A DNA stretch of 64,000 nucleotides from Nocardioides marinus (GCF_013408145.1 NZ_JACBZI010000001.1:3238001-3302000), one strand, 5' to 3'; positions 17,001 through 26,511 are shown, counted from the stretch's first letter. Translations and numbers: made by a program. Notes: generated by a model from the letters alone, not told the origin.

Positions 17001-17068
17001 CGGGTTACGACGAATTACTTCTCACCCTTACTGCGCAGTAAGGGTGAGAAGTAATTCGTCGTAACCCG
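17001..17068. repeat. 68-bp perfect palindrome, right member of a pair
   Basis: It shares the outer GGTTACGACGAAT and the inner CTCACCCTTACTGC with the palindrome at 15690, but the 5-mer between is TACTT (right arm AAGTA) instead of CAGAT (ATCTG). Every difference is compensated on the other arm. Two further base pairs extend the ends. It ends eight bases before the stop of pstB. Confidence 0.9.
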
Positions 17069-17075
17069 GTTCCCC

Positions 17076-17855
17076 TCAGCCGAACCGACCCGAGATGTAG
17101 GCCTCGGTGGCGTCGTTGTCGGGGTTGGTGAACATCTTCTTGGTGGGGTTGAACTCGACCAGCTGGCCGGGCTCGCCGGTGGCCTTGAGGTTGAAGAAGC
17201 CGGTGTCGTCGGAGACACGGGCGGCCTGCTGCATGTTGTGGGTGACGATGACGATCGTGTACTCGGACTTCAGCTCGTGGATGAGGTCCTCGATCGCGGA
17301 GGTCGAGATGGGGTCCAGCGCGGAGCAGGGCTCGTCCATCAGCAGCACCTGCGGGCGTACGGCGATGGCCCGGGCGATGCACAGCCGCTGCTGCTGACCG
17401 CCCGAGAGCCCCATCCCGGGCCGGCCGAGGCGGTCCTTGACCTCGTTCCACAGGTTGGCGCCCTTGAGCGAGCGCTCGACGATGTCGTCGGCCTCGGACT
17501 TCTTCATCTTCTTGGCGTTCAGCTTGTTGCCCGCGAGCACGTTGTCGTAGATCGACATCGTGGGGAACGGGTTGGGCCGCTGGAAGACCATGCCGATCTG
17601 GCGGCGCACGGCCACCGGGTCGATCGAGGGGTCGTAGAGCGACTGGCCGTCGACGACGACCTTGCCCTCGACGCGGGCGCCGGGGATGACCTCGTGCATG
17701 CGGTTCAGCGTGCGCAGCACGGTCGACTTGCCGCAGCCGGAGGGCCCGATGAACGCGGTGACTTGGCGGGCCTTGATGGTCATGTTGACCCCGGAGACCG
17801 CGAGGAAGTCCCCGTAGTAGATGTTCAGGTCCGAGACGTCGATGCTCTTCGCCAT
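17076..17855 (-). CDS. pstB: phosphate ABC transporter ATP-binding protein
   Basis: A 259-residue ATPase driving high-affinity phosphate import. Walker A is [13 protein letters not shown], the signature is [15 protein letters not shown], Walker [16 protein letters not shown], and the switch His is in [11 protein letters not shown]. The last residues (SGRFG) match the family end. ATG 17855 is chosen over the longer frame to 17945, because the family begins [15 protein letters not shown] and GAGCC lies upstream; the longer frame overlaps pstA. It is last in pstSCAB, 49 bases after pstA. No phoU follows. Confidence 0.95.
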   Translation of the reverse strand: MAKSIDVSDLNIYYGDFLAVSGVNMTIKARQVTAFIGPSGCGKSTVLRTLNRMHEVIPGARVEGKVVVDGQSLYDPSIDPVAVRRQIGMVFQRPNPFPTMSIYDNVLAGNKLNAKKMKKSEADDIVERSLKGANLWNEVKDRLGRPGMGLSGGQQQRLCIARAIAVRPQVLLMDEPCSALDPISTSAIEDLIHELKSEYTIVIVTHNMQQAARVSDDTGFFNLKATGEPGQLVEFNPTKKMFTNPDNDATEAYISGRFG

Positions 17856-17904
17856 GGGGTTCAGGCTCCTTGGTGGTTCGGGTCGCTGGGTCGGCTCATG
17901 GGTC

Positions 17905-19017
17905 TCAGCGACCCGTCTTGGGGCTGAAGAAGCTGCCGACCACACGGGCCAGCAGGTTCAGCAGCATCACGATGATGATGAGGACGAGCGCAGCCCCCCA
18001 GGCCCGCTCGATCTGGAACGGCACGTACGTCGCGAGGCCGCCGCGGGTGGCCTCGGAGAAGATCAGCACCGGCAGGGTCTGCATCGCCCCGTCGAAGGGG
18101 TTGAAGTTGGTGCCGCGCAGGGTGCCGGCGATCAGCAGCAGCGGCGCGGTCTCGCCGGCGACGCGGGCCACGGCCAGCGTCGCGCCGGTGATGATGCCGC
18201 CGAGCGCGGTGGGGAGCACGACCTTGGTGATGGTGCGCCACTTGGGTACGCCGAGGGCGTAGGCGCCCTCGCGCAGCTCCTCGGGCACCAGCTTGAGCAT
18301 CTCCTCGGTCGAGCGCACCACGATCGGGATCATCAGCACCGACAGCGCGATCGAGCCGCCGATGGCGATGCGCGGCAGCGGGCCGAGCAGCAGCGTGAAC
18401 AGCGCCAGCGCGAAGAGGCCGGCCACGATCGAGGGGATGCCGGTCATGACGTCGACCAGGAAGGTGAGCACCCGCGCCAGGCGGTTGCCCTTGCCGTACT
18501 CCACGAGGTAGACCGCGGCCATGATGCCGATCGGGATCGAGATCAACGAGGCGATCAGCGTGATGATCAGCGTGCCCATGATCGCGTGGTAGATGCCGCC
18601 GCCCTCGCCGAGCACGCCCTGCTGGGAGGCGGTGAAGAACTCCACCGACAGAGCACCGGCGCCCCGGCTGACCACGGTCCAGATCACGGCGACCAGCGGC
18701 ATCATCGCGACCGCGAAGGTCGTCCACACCAGCGCGGTGACGAGCCGGTCGACGGCCTTGCGGCGGCCCTCGACGGCCTGCGCCCACGCCGGCATGCCGA
18801 CGACGAAGAAGACCCAGCCCAGCACGACCCAGCCGGCGACCGGCCACTCGAGGAAGAGCGAGATCAGCCCGGACAGGCCCCACGCGACGGCCGCGGCCAG
18901 CGGCACGGCGATGCCGGGCAGCTGCGGCTTGGTCAGCGGCACGTGGGTGGAGAGGTCGGTCGTGGGATCGGTGTGGAACGGCTGGTGGATGTCGGCGTCG
19001 TGCGGGTTCTGCGTCAT
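17905..19017 (-). CDS. pstA: phosphate ABC transporter permease
   Basis: A 370-residue permease with an extended 100-residue N-terminus carrying two extra hydrophobic helices, then the MetI-like core. The EAA-type loop is [20 protein letters not shown], and the conserved [16 protein letters not shown] is present. It forms the membrane channel with PstC. ATG 19017 has GGGGAGG nine bases upstream; the alternative ATG at 19038 overlaps the pstC stop and adds seven residues. It is translationally close to pstC. Confidence 0.93.
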   Translation of the reverse strand: MTQNPHDADIHQPFHTDPTTDLSTHVPLTKPQLPGIAVPLAAAVAWGLSGLISLFLEWPVAGWVVLGWVFFVVGMPAWAQAVEGRRKAVDRLVTALVWTTFAVAMMPLVAVIWTVVSRGAGALSVEFFTASQQGVLGEGGGIYHAIMGTLIITLIASLISIPIGIMAAVYLVEYGKGNRLARVLTFLVDVMTGIPSIVAGLFALALFTLLLGPLPRIAIGGSIALSVLMIPIVVRSTEEMLKLVPEELREGAYALGVPKWRTITKVVLPTALGGIITGATLAVARVAGETAPLLLIAGTLRGTNFNPFDGAMQTLPVLIFSEATRGGLATYVPFQIERAWGAALVLIIIVMLLNLLARVVGSFFSPKTGR

Positions 19018-19034
19018 CTCGGTGTCCTCCCCGC

Positions 19035-19991
19035 TCATGCCTTGACCTGGCCACGGGCCGCCAGCCAGCGGCCGAGGAAGTTGACGGCGAAGGTCACCAC
19101 GAACAGCACCAGACCGCCCGCGATGAGCACGTTGGTCTTGGTGCCGGAGGCGTTGGCGTAGTTGAGCGCGATGTTGGCGGCGATCGTGGAGGGGTTCTGC
19201 GAGGAGATCAGGTTGAAGGTGACGACGCCGGCGGCCGAGAGCACCATCGCGACGGCCATCGTCTCGCCGAGCGCGCGGCCCAGGCCGAGCATGACCGCGG
19301 AGGTGATGCCCGAGCGGCTGTAGGGGAAGACCGCCATCCGGATCATCTCCCACCGGGTGGCGCCGAGCGCGAGCGCGGCCTCCTGGTGCATCACCGGGGT
19401 CTGCAGGAAGACCTCGCGGCACAGCGCGGTGATGATCGGCAGCGCCATCACCGCGAGGACGACGCCGGCGGTGAGGATCGTGCGGCCGGTGGTGACCGGG
19501 CCGGCGAAGAAGGGCAGGAAGCCCAGGGTGTCGTGCAGCCAGTCGTAGATCGGGAAGACCCAGCCCTGCAGCGTCTCGCGGCCCCACAGGCCGTAGACGA
19601 CGGAGGGTACGGCGGCGAGCAGGTCGATCAGGTAGCCCAGCAGCCTCGCGATCCGACGCGGGGCGTAGTGGCTGATCACCAGGGCGACACCGATCGCCAG
19701 CGGCGTGGCGATGATCAGCGCGATGACCGCGGCCAGGATCGTGCCGAACAGCAGCGGCCAGATGTAGACCACGATGTTGTCGGCGCCGTACGCCTGGTCG
19801 CCGGAGGCTCCGATCGCGGGGATCGACTGCAGGACCAGGAAGATCGCCACACCGGCCAGGGCCAGCATGATCATCAGCCCGGCGCCGGTGGCCAGACCGC
19901 GGAAGATCGAGTCGCCGGCGCGGGTGACGCGCTGCGGGGCCTCCTCGGTCGGCGGGACCGGCGGGGCCGGCTCAGCCTGGGTGGTGGTCAA
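19035..19991 (-). CDS. pstC: phosphate ABC transporter permease
   Basis: A 318-residue permease with about six membrane helices after a proline-rich N-terminal tail. Seen are YLIDLLAAVPSVVYGLWG, the EAA-like ALALGATRWEMIRMAVFPY and the GRALGETMAVAMVLSAAG segment. It pairs with PstA. It lies 102 bases after pstS, and its stop nearly touches the pstA start, as expected in one operon. Confidence 0.94.
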   Translation of the reverse strand: MTTTQAEPAPPVPPTEEAPQRVTRAGDSIFRGLATGAGLMIMLALAGVAIFLVLQSIPAIGASGDQAYGADNIVVYIWPLLFGTILAAVIALIIATPLAIGVALVISHYAPRRIARLLGYLIDLLAAVPSVVYGLWGRETLQGWVFPIYDWLHDTLGFLPFFAGPVTTGRTILTAGVVLAVMALPIITALCREVFLQTPVMHQEAALALGATRWEMIRMAVFPYSRSGITSAVMLGLGRALGETMAVAMVLSAAGVVTFNLISSQNPSTIAANIALNYANASGTKTNVLIAGGLVLFVVTFAVNFLGRWLAARGQVKA

Positions 19992-20093
19992 CGGATCTCC
20001 CTCTCCTGCATCTGTCGACTGCTCGCGCCGAAGGCCCCGGGCCGCCCGAGGGCGGTCGGGGCCTCCGACGCTATCGGTTCTCGCTCGGATCCG

Positions 20094-21206
20094 TCAGCCG
20101 GCCGAGATCTGCTCGACGATGGCCATGGCCTGCTCCTGCAGGCTGTCGGCCAGCGGGGCCGAGCCGGCCTCGCTCGCGGCGAACTCCTGGCCGTCGTCGC
20201 TGAGGATGTAGGAGATGTAGGCCTTGGTGACGTCGGCCTCGGCCTGGTCCTCGTAGGTCATGCAGGCCAGCAGGTAGCTGGTCAGCACGATCGGGTAGGT
20301 GCCGGACTCCTCGGTGTTGTAGTCGAGGTCGAAGATCAGCTGGTTGTCACCGGCGGACTCGGCCTTCGGGGAGACCTCGAGGATCTTGGCCGCGGCCTCG
20401 GCGGTCGGGCCGACGAAGTCGTCGCCGACACCGATGAGGGCCTTGCCCAGGTCGCCGGCCTGCGAGGCGTCGGCGTAGCCGATGGCGTTCTTGCCGTCGG
20501 TCACGGCGGACACGACGCCCGAGGTGCCCTGGGCACCCTCGCCGCCGAACTCCTTGGGCCACACCTCGAGCTCGCCGGCGGTCCAGGTGTCGGCCGCGCG
20601 GGTGGCGAGGTAGTTGGTGAAGTTGCCGGTGGTGCCGGACTCGTCGGAGCGGTGCACCGGGTTGATCGGGGCGCTCGGCAGGTCGGCGTCGGGGTTGGTC
20701 TCGGCGATGGCCTCGTCGTCCCACTGCTTGATGTCGCCGGCGAAGATCGCGCCGAGGGTCTCCGGGGAGAGCTTCAGCTCGTCGACACCGTCGACGTTGA
20801 AGATCACCGCGATCGGGGAGACGTAGTTGGGGATCTCGATGGGCTCCTCGCCGCCGCAGCGCTCGGTGGCGTCGGTCAGCTCGCCCTCGTCGTCCTTGAG
20901 GTAGGAGTCCGAGCCGGCCAGCATGTAGCCGCCGGCGATGAAGTTCTCGCGGCCGCCGCCGGAGCCGATGGGCTCGTAGGTCATGGTGACGTCGGGCTGC
21001 ACGTCGGCGAAGCCGGTCGTCCAGGCCAGCTGGGCGGCCTCCTGCGACGAGGCGCCGCCGACGGTGTACTGGCCCGAGAGGGTGCCGGCCTCGACACCGC
21101 CGGTCTCGTCGCTGCCGCCCTCGTTGGAGGCGGCGCAGCCGGTCAGGGCGAGGGCCAGAGCGGCGACGCCGGGGAGGACCGCGCGACGGATGGTGGGGGT
21201 CTTCAC
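20094..21206 (-). CDS. pstS: phosphate-binding lipoprotein
   Basis: A 370-residue lipoprotein that captures phosphate outside the membrane for PstCAB. The signal peptide (1-24) has a lipobox ending ALALTGC. The binding-site motifs are visible: TYEPIGSGGGRENFI and HRSDESGTTGNFTNYLA. First gene of pstSCAB, with a perfect PHO box 79 to 96 bases upstream of its start codon, so expression under phosphate limitation is likely. Confidence 0.95.
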   Translation of the reverse strand: MKTPTIRRAVLPGVAALALALTGCAASNEGGSDETGGVEAGTLSGQYTVGGASSQEAAQLAWTTGFADVQPDVTMTYEPIGSGGGRENFIAGGYMLAGSDSYLKDDEGELTDATERCGGEEPIEIPNYVSPIAVIFNVDGVDELKLSPETLGAIFAGDIKQWDDEAIAETNPDADLPSAPINPVHRSDESGTTGNFTNYLATRAADTWTAGELEVWPKEFGGEGAQGTSGVVSAVTDGKNAIGYADASQAGDLGKALIGVGDDFVGPTAEAAAKILEVSPKAESAGDNQLIFDLDYNTEESGTYPIVLTSYLLACMTYEDQAEADVTKAYISYILSDDGQEFAASEAGSAPLADSLQEQAMAIVEQISAG

Positions 21207-21284
21207 GAGTGTGACTCCTGGTAGGTCAGTGGGGGTGACGTCGAGTGACGCTAAGCAGCCCAGGTGACGCGCTCCGGGGTCGTC

Positions 21285-21302
21285 GGTGAACGAGGGGTGA
21301 AC
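21285..21302 (-). promoter_or_regulatory. PHO box upstream of pstS
   Basis: On the reverse strand GTTCACC-CCTC-GTTCACC: two perfect repeat units with 11-bp period. A weaker GGTGACG unit at 21263 (on the + strand) keeps the register at 22 bp. This is the expected PhoP site for pstSCAB. Confidence 0.85.
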
Positions 21303-21408
21303 CCTGGCGACCGCTTCCGTGACGCCGGCGCGCCCATGAGAGGTACGTCACGTGAACAAGCCTCGGGTCTCTTGACCGCCGGGCCCGCCCGATGGCATGA
21401 CCGCGCAG

Positions 21409-22293
21409 TCAGCCCACGAGGTGCTGCTCGGTGGCGACCACGCGCCCCTTGCGCAGGTGCACCACGAACATCTCCCCCGGCTCCAGCCGCGGATCCGCGA
21501 CGCCGAGCGCGGCGAAGACCGCCGGCAGCACCGGGCGGTGGCTGCACAGCAGCGTCCCCCTCCGGGTGGTGTCGCACTGCTCGGCCACCTCGCGCACGAC
21601 CCGGGCGGTGCGCTCGGGGTCCGAGCACTCCTCGGAGAGCTCCTTGCGGCGCTCCACCTCCAGGCCCACGGTCTCGACGTAGGGCGCCACGGTCTCCAGG
21701 CAGCGCGTGGAGCCCGAGGACACCACCCGCCCGACGTCGTACGCCGCGAGCACGGGCACCAGCCGGAAGGCCTCGTCACGTCCGCCGGACAGCAGCGGCC
21801 GCAGCCGGTCGTCGCCGCGCCAGGCCTTGCGGGAGCGGGCGTGCGCGTGCCGCAGCACCACCAGGGCGGTCGTCGGCTTGCGCAGACGCACGGCGTCCTG
21901 GAGCAGTGCCCGGTCGCGGGCGTAGGTGAGCAGCCCGGCGGCCTCGTCGCGGTCGACCCAGGCGACCCGGTCGATCTCGGCGTTGGGCTCGTACGACGAC
22001 ACGTCGTCGTCGCCGACGGCGCGGCCCTGCCAGTAGTGCACCGTCTTCATCTTGCTGCCGGTCGCGTAGCGCAGGGTCGCCAGCGGGGGTCCCAGGCGCA
22101 CGTGCAGCCCGGTCTCCTCCTCGACCTCGCGCACGGCCGCGGTGGCGGCGTGCTCCCGCGGGTCGAGCTTGCCCTTGGGGAAGGACCAGTCGTCGTACTT
22201 CTGCCGGTGCACCAGCAGCACCTCGCGCCCGGGTCGGAACACGACTGCGCCGGCGGCGACGACGTCTGCGGCGCGACGGGGCTGCGAGGCCAT
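21409..22293 (-). CDS. NUDIX hydrolase fused to SixA-type histidine phosphatase (MutT1-like)
   Basis: A 294-residue two-domain protein. The NUDIX box runs from GKLDPREHAATAAVREVEEE to TGL (G-x5-E-x7-R-E-U-x-E-E-x-G-U). The C-terminal domain (from about 140) begins LVVLRHAHARSRKAW, the RH-x catalytic motif of histidine phosphatases, and ends with CSHRPVLPAV. The same fusion is known as mycobacterial MutT1, which hydrolyses 8-oxo-dGTP and diadenosine polyphosphates; the exact substrate here is inferred. ATG 22293 is chosen because the conserved N-terminus starts shortly after. It is divergent from the next gene. Confidence 0.88.
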   Translation of the reverse strand: MASQPRRAADVVAAGAVVFRPGREVLLVHRQKYDDWSFPKGKLDPREHAATAAVREVEEETGLHVRLGPPLATLRYATGSKMKTVHYWQGRAVGDDDVSSYEPNAEIDRVAWVDRDEAAGLLTYARDRALLQDAVRLRKPTTALVVLRHAHARSRKAWRGDDRLRPLLSGGRDEAFRLVPVLAAYDVGRVVSSGSTRCLETVAPYVETVGLEVERRKELSEECSDPERTARVVREVAEQCDTTRRGTLLCSHRPVLPAVFAALGVADPRLEPGEMFVVHLRKGRVVATEQHLVG

Positions 22294-22367
22294 GCCCGTA
22301 GTCTCACACCCTGGCCCCACCGAGCCACGACCCGACCCAGGGACCCGACCCAGGAGACACCCGCCCC

Positions 22368-23405
22368 ATGCGCACCCGCATCCTGCTCACCACCGCGGTC
22401 GCCGTCCTGCTCCTCGGGGCCGGCCTCGTGGCCGTGCGGCTCCTCGGCATACCGGGCTCGACGCTCGGCGAGGCCGTGGCCCTGGCTCCCGCCGACGCCC
22501 AGCGCTACACCTTCACCGACTGGGCGGCCGTCCGCGAGGAGGTCGGCGCGTCCGCCTCGGAGGGAGACCTGGCCGAGCTGCTGGACGCCGGGTTCGACGC
22601 CGACCTGACCTCCGCGTCCGGGCTGGTGGCGAGCGCGCCGCTGCTGTCGGCCGAGTTCGGCTGGTCGCCGGCGACCGTGGACTGGGAGCTGCTGGCGCAG
22701 TCGCCCGAGGGCGCGGTCGAGATCGTGGCCCTGGGCGAGGCGAGCGCGGAGTCGGTGACCGACCGATTGGCCGCCCTGGGCTACCAGCGTCCCGACGAGG
22801 ACGACGGCGTCTGGGTCGGCGGCACCGAGCTGCTCGCCGGCATCGCCGGCCGCACCGGCCTGAGCGCGACCCCCACCCTGCAGTACGTCGCGGTGCGCGA
22901 CGGCCTGCTGTGGGCCGGTGACCGCCAGCCGTACCTCGAGACCGCCCTGGCCTCCACCGACGGCCCCGCCGAGGCGGTCGCCGACCTCGCCGACTCCTTC
23001 CGCGAGTCCCCGGCCGCCGCGGTCGTCTACACCGCCGACCACGCCTGTGAGTCGCTGGCGATGGGGCAGGCCGACGAGACCGACCAGGCCACCGCCGACC
23101 AGCTGCTCGCGGCCGCCGGCAAGATCAACCCGGTCACCGCGTTCGCGATGGGTCTGCTGCCCGGCGGCGACGCCGAGGTGCTGCTCGGCTTCGAGAACGA
23201 CGACCAGGCCCGCACCAACGCCGACACCCGTGCGGTGCTCGCCGCCGGCCCCGCCCCTGGCCAGGGCGGCGACTTCTCCGACCGGTTCGCGGTCCGCGAG
23301 GTCACCGCCGAGGGGACGATGGTGCGGCTCTCCCTGGAGCCGGAGCCCTCCGCGTTCGTGCTCTCCGACCTGTCCTCGGGGCCGGTGCTGTTCGCCTCCT
23401 GCTGA
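22368..23405 (+). CDS. secreted or membrane-anchored protein of unknown function
   Basis: A 345-residue protein with an N-terminal hydrophobic segment (residues 4-27, ILLTTAVAVLLLGAGLVAVR) that is an anchor or signal peptide without a lipobox. The rest is acidic, with alternating short helices and strands (FTDWAAVREEVGASASEGDL, then SGLVASAPLL). It contains one internal Cys (DHACESL) and a C-terminal Cys. I do not recognise the family; similar proteins that I recall in Nocardioides are annotated hypothetical. It ends just before the inverted repeat pair at 23414. Confidence 0.7.
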   Translation: MRTRILLTTAVAVLLLGAGLVAVRLLGIPGSTLGEAVALAPADAQRYTFTDWAAVREEVGASASEGDLAELLDAGFDADLTSASGLVASAPLLSAEFGWSPATVDWELLAQSPEGAVEIVALGEASAESVTDRLAALGYQRPDEDDGVWVGGTELLAGIAGRTGLSATPTLQYVAVRDGLLWAGDRQPYLETALASTDGPAEAVADLADSFRESPAAAVVYTADHACESLAMGQADETDQATADQLLAAAGKINPVTAFAMGLLPGGDAEVLLGFENDDQARTNADTRAVLAAGPAPGQGGDFSDRFAVREVTAEGTMVRLSLEPEPSAFVLSDLSSGPVLFASC

Positions 23406-23413
23406 GCCACCCG

Positions 23414-23512
23414 GGTGGTCGAGCAGCGAGCGAGCGGGCGTCGAGACCACCGGTCTCGCACACGTGGTCCCGACACCCGATCCTCGCCGGCGCTCGTCGC
23501 TGCTCGACCACC
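23414..23512. repeat. dispersed repeat, inverted pair between convergent genes
   Basis: GGTGGTCGAGCAGCGAGCGA at 23414 faces GCTCGTCGCTGCTCGACCAC ending at 23511; the inner part is GTCGAGACCACCGGTCTCG. The arms can form a long hairpin between the secreted-protein gene and copA, where it could act as a bidirectional terminator. Confidence 0.75.
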
Positions 23513-23520
23513 TACCCGTC

Positions 23521-25746
23521 TCAGCGGAACGCGCGCAGCCGCAGGCTGTTGCCGACCACGACCAGTGACGAGGCGGCCATGGCGGCGCCGGCGAGCATCG
23601 GGCTGAGCAGCCCGGCGACGGCGACCGGCAGGGCGGCGACGTTGTAGGCGAACGCCCAGAACAGGTTGGCCCGGATGGTGGCCAGGGTGCGGCGGGAGAG
23701 CCGGACGGCGGTGGCCGCGACCCGAAGGTCCCCGGAGACCAGCGTGAGGTCGGAGGCCTCCATCGCCACGTCGGTGCCGGTGCCGAGGGCGATCCCGAGG
23801 TCGGCTGCGGCCAGGGCCGCGGCGTCGTTGACCCCGTCACCGACCATGGCCACGACCCGGCCCTCGGCCTGCAGGCGGCGCACCTCGGCGAGCTTGTCGG
23901 CCGGCAGCACGTCGGCGACGACCCGGTCGATGCCGACCTCGGCGGCGACCGTGCGCGCGGCCTGCTCGTGGTCGCCGGTCAGCAGCACCGGCTCCAGGCC
24001 CAGCCCGCGCAGCAGGGCGACGGCCTCTCCCGAGGTCTCCTTGACGGTGTCGGCCACCACCAGGACACCACGCGCGTGACCGTCCCAGCCCACCAGCACC
24101 GGCGTGCCGCCGGTCCCCCGGGCGGCGGCGAGAGCGGCGGCGACCTCGTCGCCCACGTTCACGCCCTCGCGCTCCAGGAGGGCGGCCTTGCCGACGACGA
24201 CGCGGGTGCCCTCGACCTCGCCGGTCACCCCGAGGCCCTCGTGGTTGGCGAAGCCGACCACCTCGGGCCGCTCGCCCGGCCAGCCCTCGGCGACCGCACG
24301 GGCGATCGGGTGCTCGGAGGCCGACTCCAGGGCGGCGGCCCGGCGGCGTACGTCCTGCTCGTCGGCGTCGATCGCGACGACGTCGACCAGCGACATCCGG
24401 CCGGTCGTGACCGTCCCGGTCTTGTCGAGTACGACGGTGTCGACCCGTCGGGTCTGCTCGAGCACCTCCGGGCCGCGGATGAGGACCCCGAGCTGCGCGC
24501 CCCGCCCGGTGCCGACCATCAGGGCCGTGGGCGTGGCGAGCCCGAGGGCGCACGGGCAGGCGATCACGAGGACCGAGACGGCTGCCGACAGCGCGACCGT
24601 CCACCCCTCACCGGCCACCAGCCAGCCGAGGACGGTGAGCATCGCGAGCCCCACGACGACCGGCACGAAGACCGAGGAGACCCGGTCGGCGAGCCGCTGG
24701 ACCTCCGCCTTGCCCTGCTGGGCCTCCTCGACCAGCCGGGCCATCTGGGCCAGGGCGGTGTCGGAGCCGACCCGCGTGGTGCGCACGACCAGGCGTCCGG
24801 AGGTGTTGACGCAACCGCCGGTGACCTCGTCGCCGGGCCCCACGTCGACGGGCACCGGCTCGCCGGTGAGCATCGAGGCGTCGACCGCGGAGGCGCCGGA
24901 CTCGACGACCCCATCGGCGGCGATCCGCTCGCCCGGACGCACGACCACCAGCTCGTCGACCCCGAGGTCCTCGGCCGTGACCCGGACCTCCTGGCCCTCG
25001 CGCAGCACGGTGGCCTCCGCGGCGGAGAGCGCGAGCAGGGCGCGGAGCGCGGCGCCGGCGCGGCGCTTGGCCCGCTTCTCGGCGTAGCGGCCGGCCAGCA
25101 GGAAGGTCGTGACGCCGGCAGCGACCTCGAGGTAGATCATCGAGAGGCCGTCGCCGCGCTCGGCGGTCCAGGAGAAGCCGTGGGTCATCCCGAGGTGGCC
25201 GGCGTCGCCGACGGTCAGCGCGACGACCGACCACGTGTAGGCGGCCGTGACGCCCATCGACACCAGGGTGTCCATGGTGACCGCGCCGTGGCGCAGGTTG
25301 GTCACGGCGGCCCGGTGGAACGGCCAGGCAGCCCAGGTGGCGACCGGCGTGGCCAGCACCAGCGACCACCACTGCCAGCCGGTCAGCTGCAGCGCGGGCA
25401 CCATCGCCAGCGCGACGACCGGCACCGAGAGCGCGGCCGCGACGAGCAGGCGGCGCCGCAGCGCGGCCACCTCGCGCTCGCTCACCGCGTCGTCGTCGGC
25501 CTGCGGGCGCGGCAGCTCAGCGGCGTACCCGGCCTGGGCGACGGTCTCGAGCAGCACCTCGGTGTCGAGGCCGGCGGGGAAGACGACGTGGGCCTTCTCG
25601 GTGGCGTAGTTGACCGAGGCCCGCACGCCGTCGAGCTTGTTGAGCTTGCGCTCGATGCGGTGCGCACAGGAGGCGCAGGTCATGCCGGTGACGGCCAGGT
25701 CGACCTCGTGGGTCGACCCGGCGTCGGTCGTGGGCGCGCTGCTCAT
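23521..25746 (-). CDS. copA: copper-exporting P1B-type ATPase
   Basis: A 741-residue pump. The N-terminal metal-binding domain has GMTCASC (about 20-26); the intramembrane site is [11 protein letters not shown]; the phosphorylation site [12 protein letters not shown]; the nucleotide-domain [15 protein letters not shown] [15 protein letters not shown]; and the hinge [17 protein letters not shown] plus this arrangement indicates Cu(I) export. It overlaps copZ by four bases, and csoR lies just upstream, so the three are probably one copper-responsive operon. Confidence 0.94.
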   Translation of the reverse strand: MSSAPTTDAGSTHEVDLAVTGMTCASCAHRIERKLNKLDGVRASVNYATEKAHVVFPAGLDTEVLLETVAQAGYAAELPRPQADDDAVSEREVAALRRRLLVAAALSVPVVALAMVPALQLTGWQWWSLVLATPVATWAAWPFHRAAVTNLRHGAVTMDTLVSMGVTAAYTWSVVALTVGDAGHLGMTHGFSWTAERGDGLSMIYLEVAAGVTTFLLAGRYAEKRAKRRAGAALRALLALSAAEATVLREGQEVRVTAEDLGVDELVVVRPGERIAADGVVESGASAVDASMLTGEPVPVDVGPGDEVTGGCVNTSGRLVVRTTRVGSDTALAQMARLVEEAQQGKAEVQRLADRVSSVFVPVVVGLAMLTVLGWLVAGEGWTVALSAAVSVLVIACPCALGLATPTALMVGTGRGAQLGVLIRGPEVLEQTRRVDTVVLDKTGTVTTGRMSLVDVVAIDADEQDVRRRAAALESASEHPIARAVAEGWPGERPEVVGFANHEGLGVTGEVEGTRVVVGKAALLEREGVNVGDEVAAALAAARGTGGTPVLVGWDGHARGVLVVADTVKETSGEAVALLRGLGLEPVLLTGDHEQAARTVAAEVGIDRVVADVLPADKLAEVRRLQAEGRVVAMVGDGVNDAAALAAADLGIALGTGTDVAMEASDLTLVSGDLRVAATAVRLSRRTLATIRANLFWAFAYNVAALPVAVAGLLSPMLAGAAMAASSLVVVGNSLRLRAFR

Positions 25747-25949
25747 GCCAGCTGGTAGCCGGCCTCGCCCACGGCGGCCTCGACGGCCTCGCGGGAGAGC
25801 GGCTCGGCGCTGGTCACGACGACCTCGCCGGTCTCGAGGGTGACCGCGACGTCCTCGACGCCGGCCACCTCCTGCAGCTCCTCGGTGACCGAGGCGACGC
25901 AGTGGCCGCAGGTCATGCCGGTGACGGTCCAGGTGCTGGTGGTGCTCAT
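25743..25949 (-). CDS. copZ: copper chaperone / heavy-metal-associated domain protein
   Basis: A 68-residue ferredoxin-like HMA domain with the Cu(I) site GMTCGHC at residues 11-17. It delivers copper to CopA or buffers it. Start ATG 25949 has GAGGAG upstream (seen on the reverse strand as CACGAGGAGAGCCC). Its stop overlaps the copA start, showing translational coupling. Confidence 0.9.
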   Translation of the reverse strand: MSTTSTWTVTGMTCGHCVASVTEELQEVAGVEDVAVTLETGEVVVTSAEPLSREAVEAAVGEAGYQLA

Positions 25950-25986
25950 GGGCTCTCCTCGTGGGGGGTGACGGGTCGGATGGGGG

Positions 25987-26280
25987 TCAGGAGCGGACCA
26001 GGCGCGCGATCGCGTCCATGGCCTCGGTGACCTTCTGCTCGGCCTCCTCGTCGGAGGACCGGGCCGCACCGACGACGCAGTGGCCCAGGTGCTCCTCGAG
26101 CAGACCCAGGGAGACGGCGTGCAGCGCCTTCGTCATCGCCGAGACCTGGGTGAGGATGTCGATGCAGTACTGCTCCTCCTCGACCATCCGCTGCAGCCCG
26201 CGGGCCTGCCCCTCGATGCGGCGCAGCCGCTTGAGGTAGTCGTCCTTGCGGTGGATGTAGCCGTGCTGGCTCTCGCTCAT
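25987..26280 (-). CDS. csoR: CsoR-family copper-sensing repressor
   Basis: A 97-residue helical repressor. The Cu(I) ligands of the family, Cys-x24-His-x3-Cys, are visible: C in EEQYCIDILTQ, then EEHLGHCVVG. RRIEGQARGLQRM is the DNA-contacting first helix. Copper binding releases DNA. ATG 26280 is chosen because the family starts close to the HRKDDYLKRL motif and the operator-like repeat lies directly upstream. It heads the csoR-copZ-copA unit. Confidence 0.92.
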   Translation of the reverse strand: MSESQHGYIHRKDDYLKRLRRIEGQARGLQRMVEEEQYCIDILTQVSAMTKALHAVSLGLLEEHLGHCVVGAARSSDEEAEQKVTEAMDAIARLVRS

Positions 26281-26284
26281 GTCA

Positions 26285-26301
26285 ATAGGGTACCCCCCTA
26301 T
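26285..26301. promoter_or_regulatory. candidate CsoR operator
   Basis: ATAGGG (26285) and CCCTAT (26296) are an inverted repeat around TACCC, directly before the csoR ATG. The GGTACCCCCC core resembles GC-rich CsoR sites. On the reverse strand TACCCT close to the start could be the -10, so the operator would cover the promoter. Confidence 0.55.
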
Positions 26302-26346
26302 GGTATTCACGCAAGCCGCAAGAGCGACGCTCCTGGCGGCGGCCGG

Positions 26347-26511
26347 TCAGGAGCCGGCGCGGGGGTACGGCAGGACGCCGAGGATGGCGTCGATCTCCGC
26401 CTGCGAGAGGTGCTCGTCGACCTCGGAGGCAGCGATGATGAGGTTGGTGGTCAGCTCGACCTCGCCGAGCAGGTCGGCGTCCTCGAGCGACACGTCGAAC
26501 TGATCGTGCAC
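26347..26511 (-). CDS. small conserved acidic protein, unknown function
   Basis: A 54-residue acidic protein (MHDQFDVSLEDADLLGEVEL at the start, then TNLIIAASEVDEHLSQAEID). I recall similar short proteins in actinobacteria but know no function. GTG 26511 is preferred because GAGGG lies five bases upstream; an ATG at 26541 would add ten residues. No partner gene is obvious. Confidence 0.55.
   Translation of the reverse strand: MHDQFDVSLEDADLLGEVELTTNLIIAASEVDEHLSQAEIDAILGVLPYPRAGS

Noticed and set aside
15690..17068. Considered the two palindromes as a CRISPR or simple terminal inverted repeat
   Set aside because: There are only two units about 1.3 kb apart with no spacers, and each is itself palindromic, unlike CRISPR repeats or the single-arm ends of a transposon.
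17821..19161. 446-residue + strand ORF over pstA and pstC
   Set aside because: His/Asp/Gln-rich antisense shadow of the permease genes.
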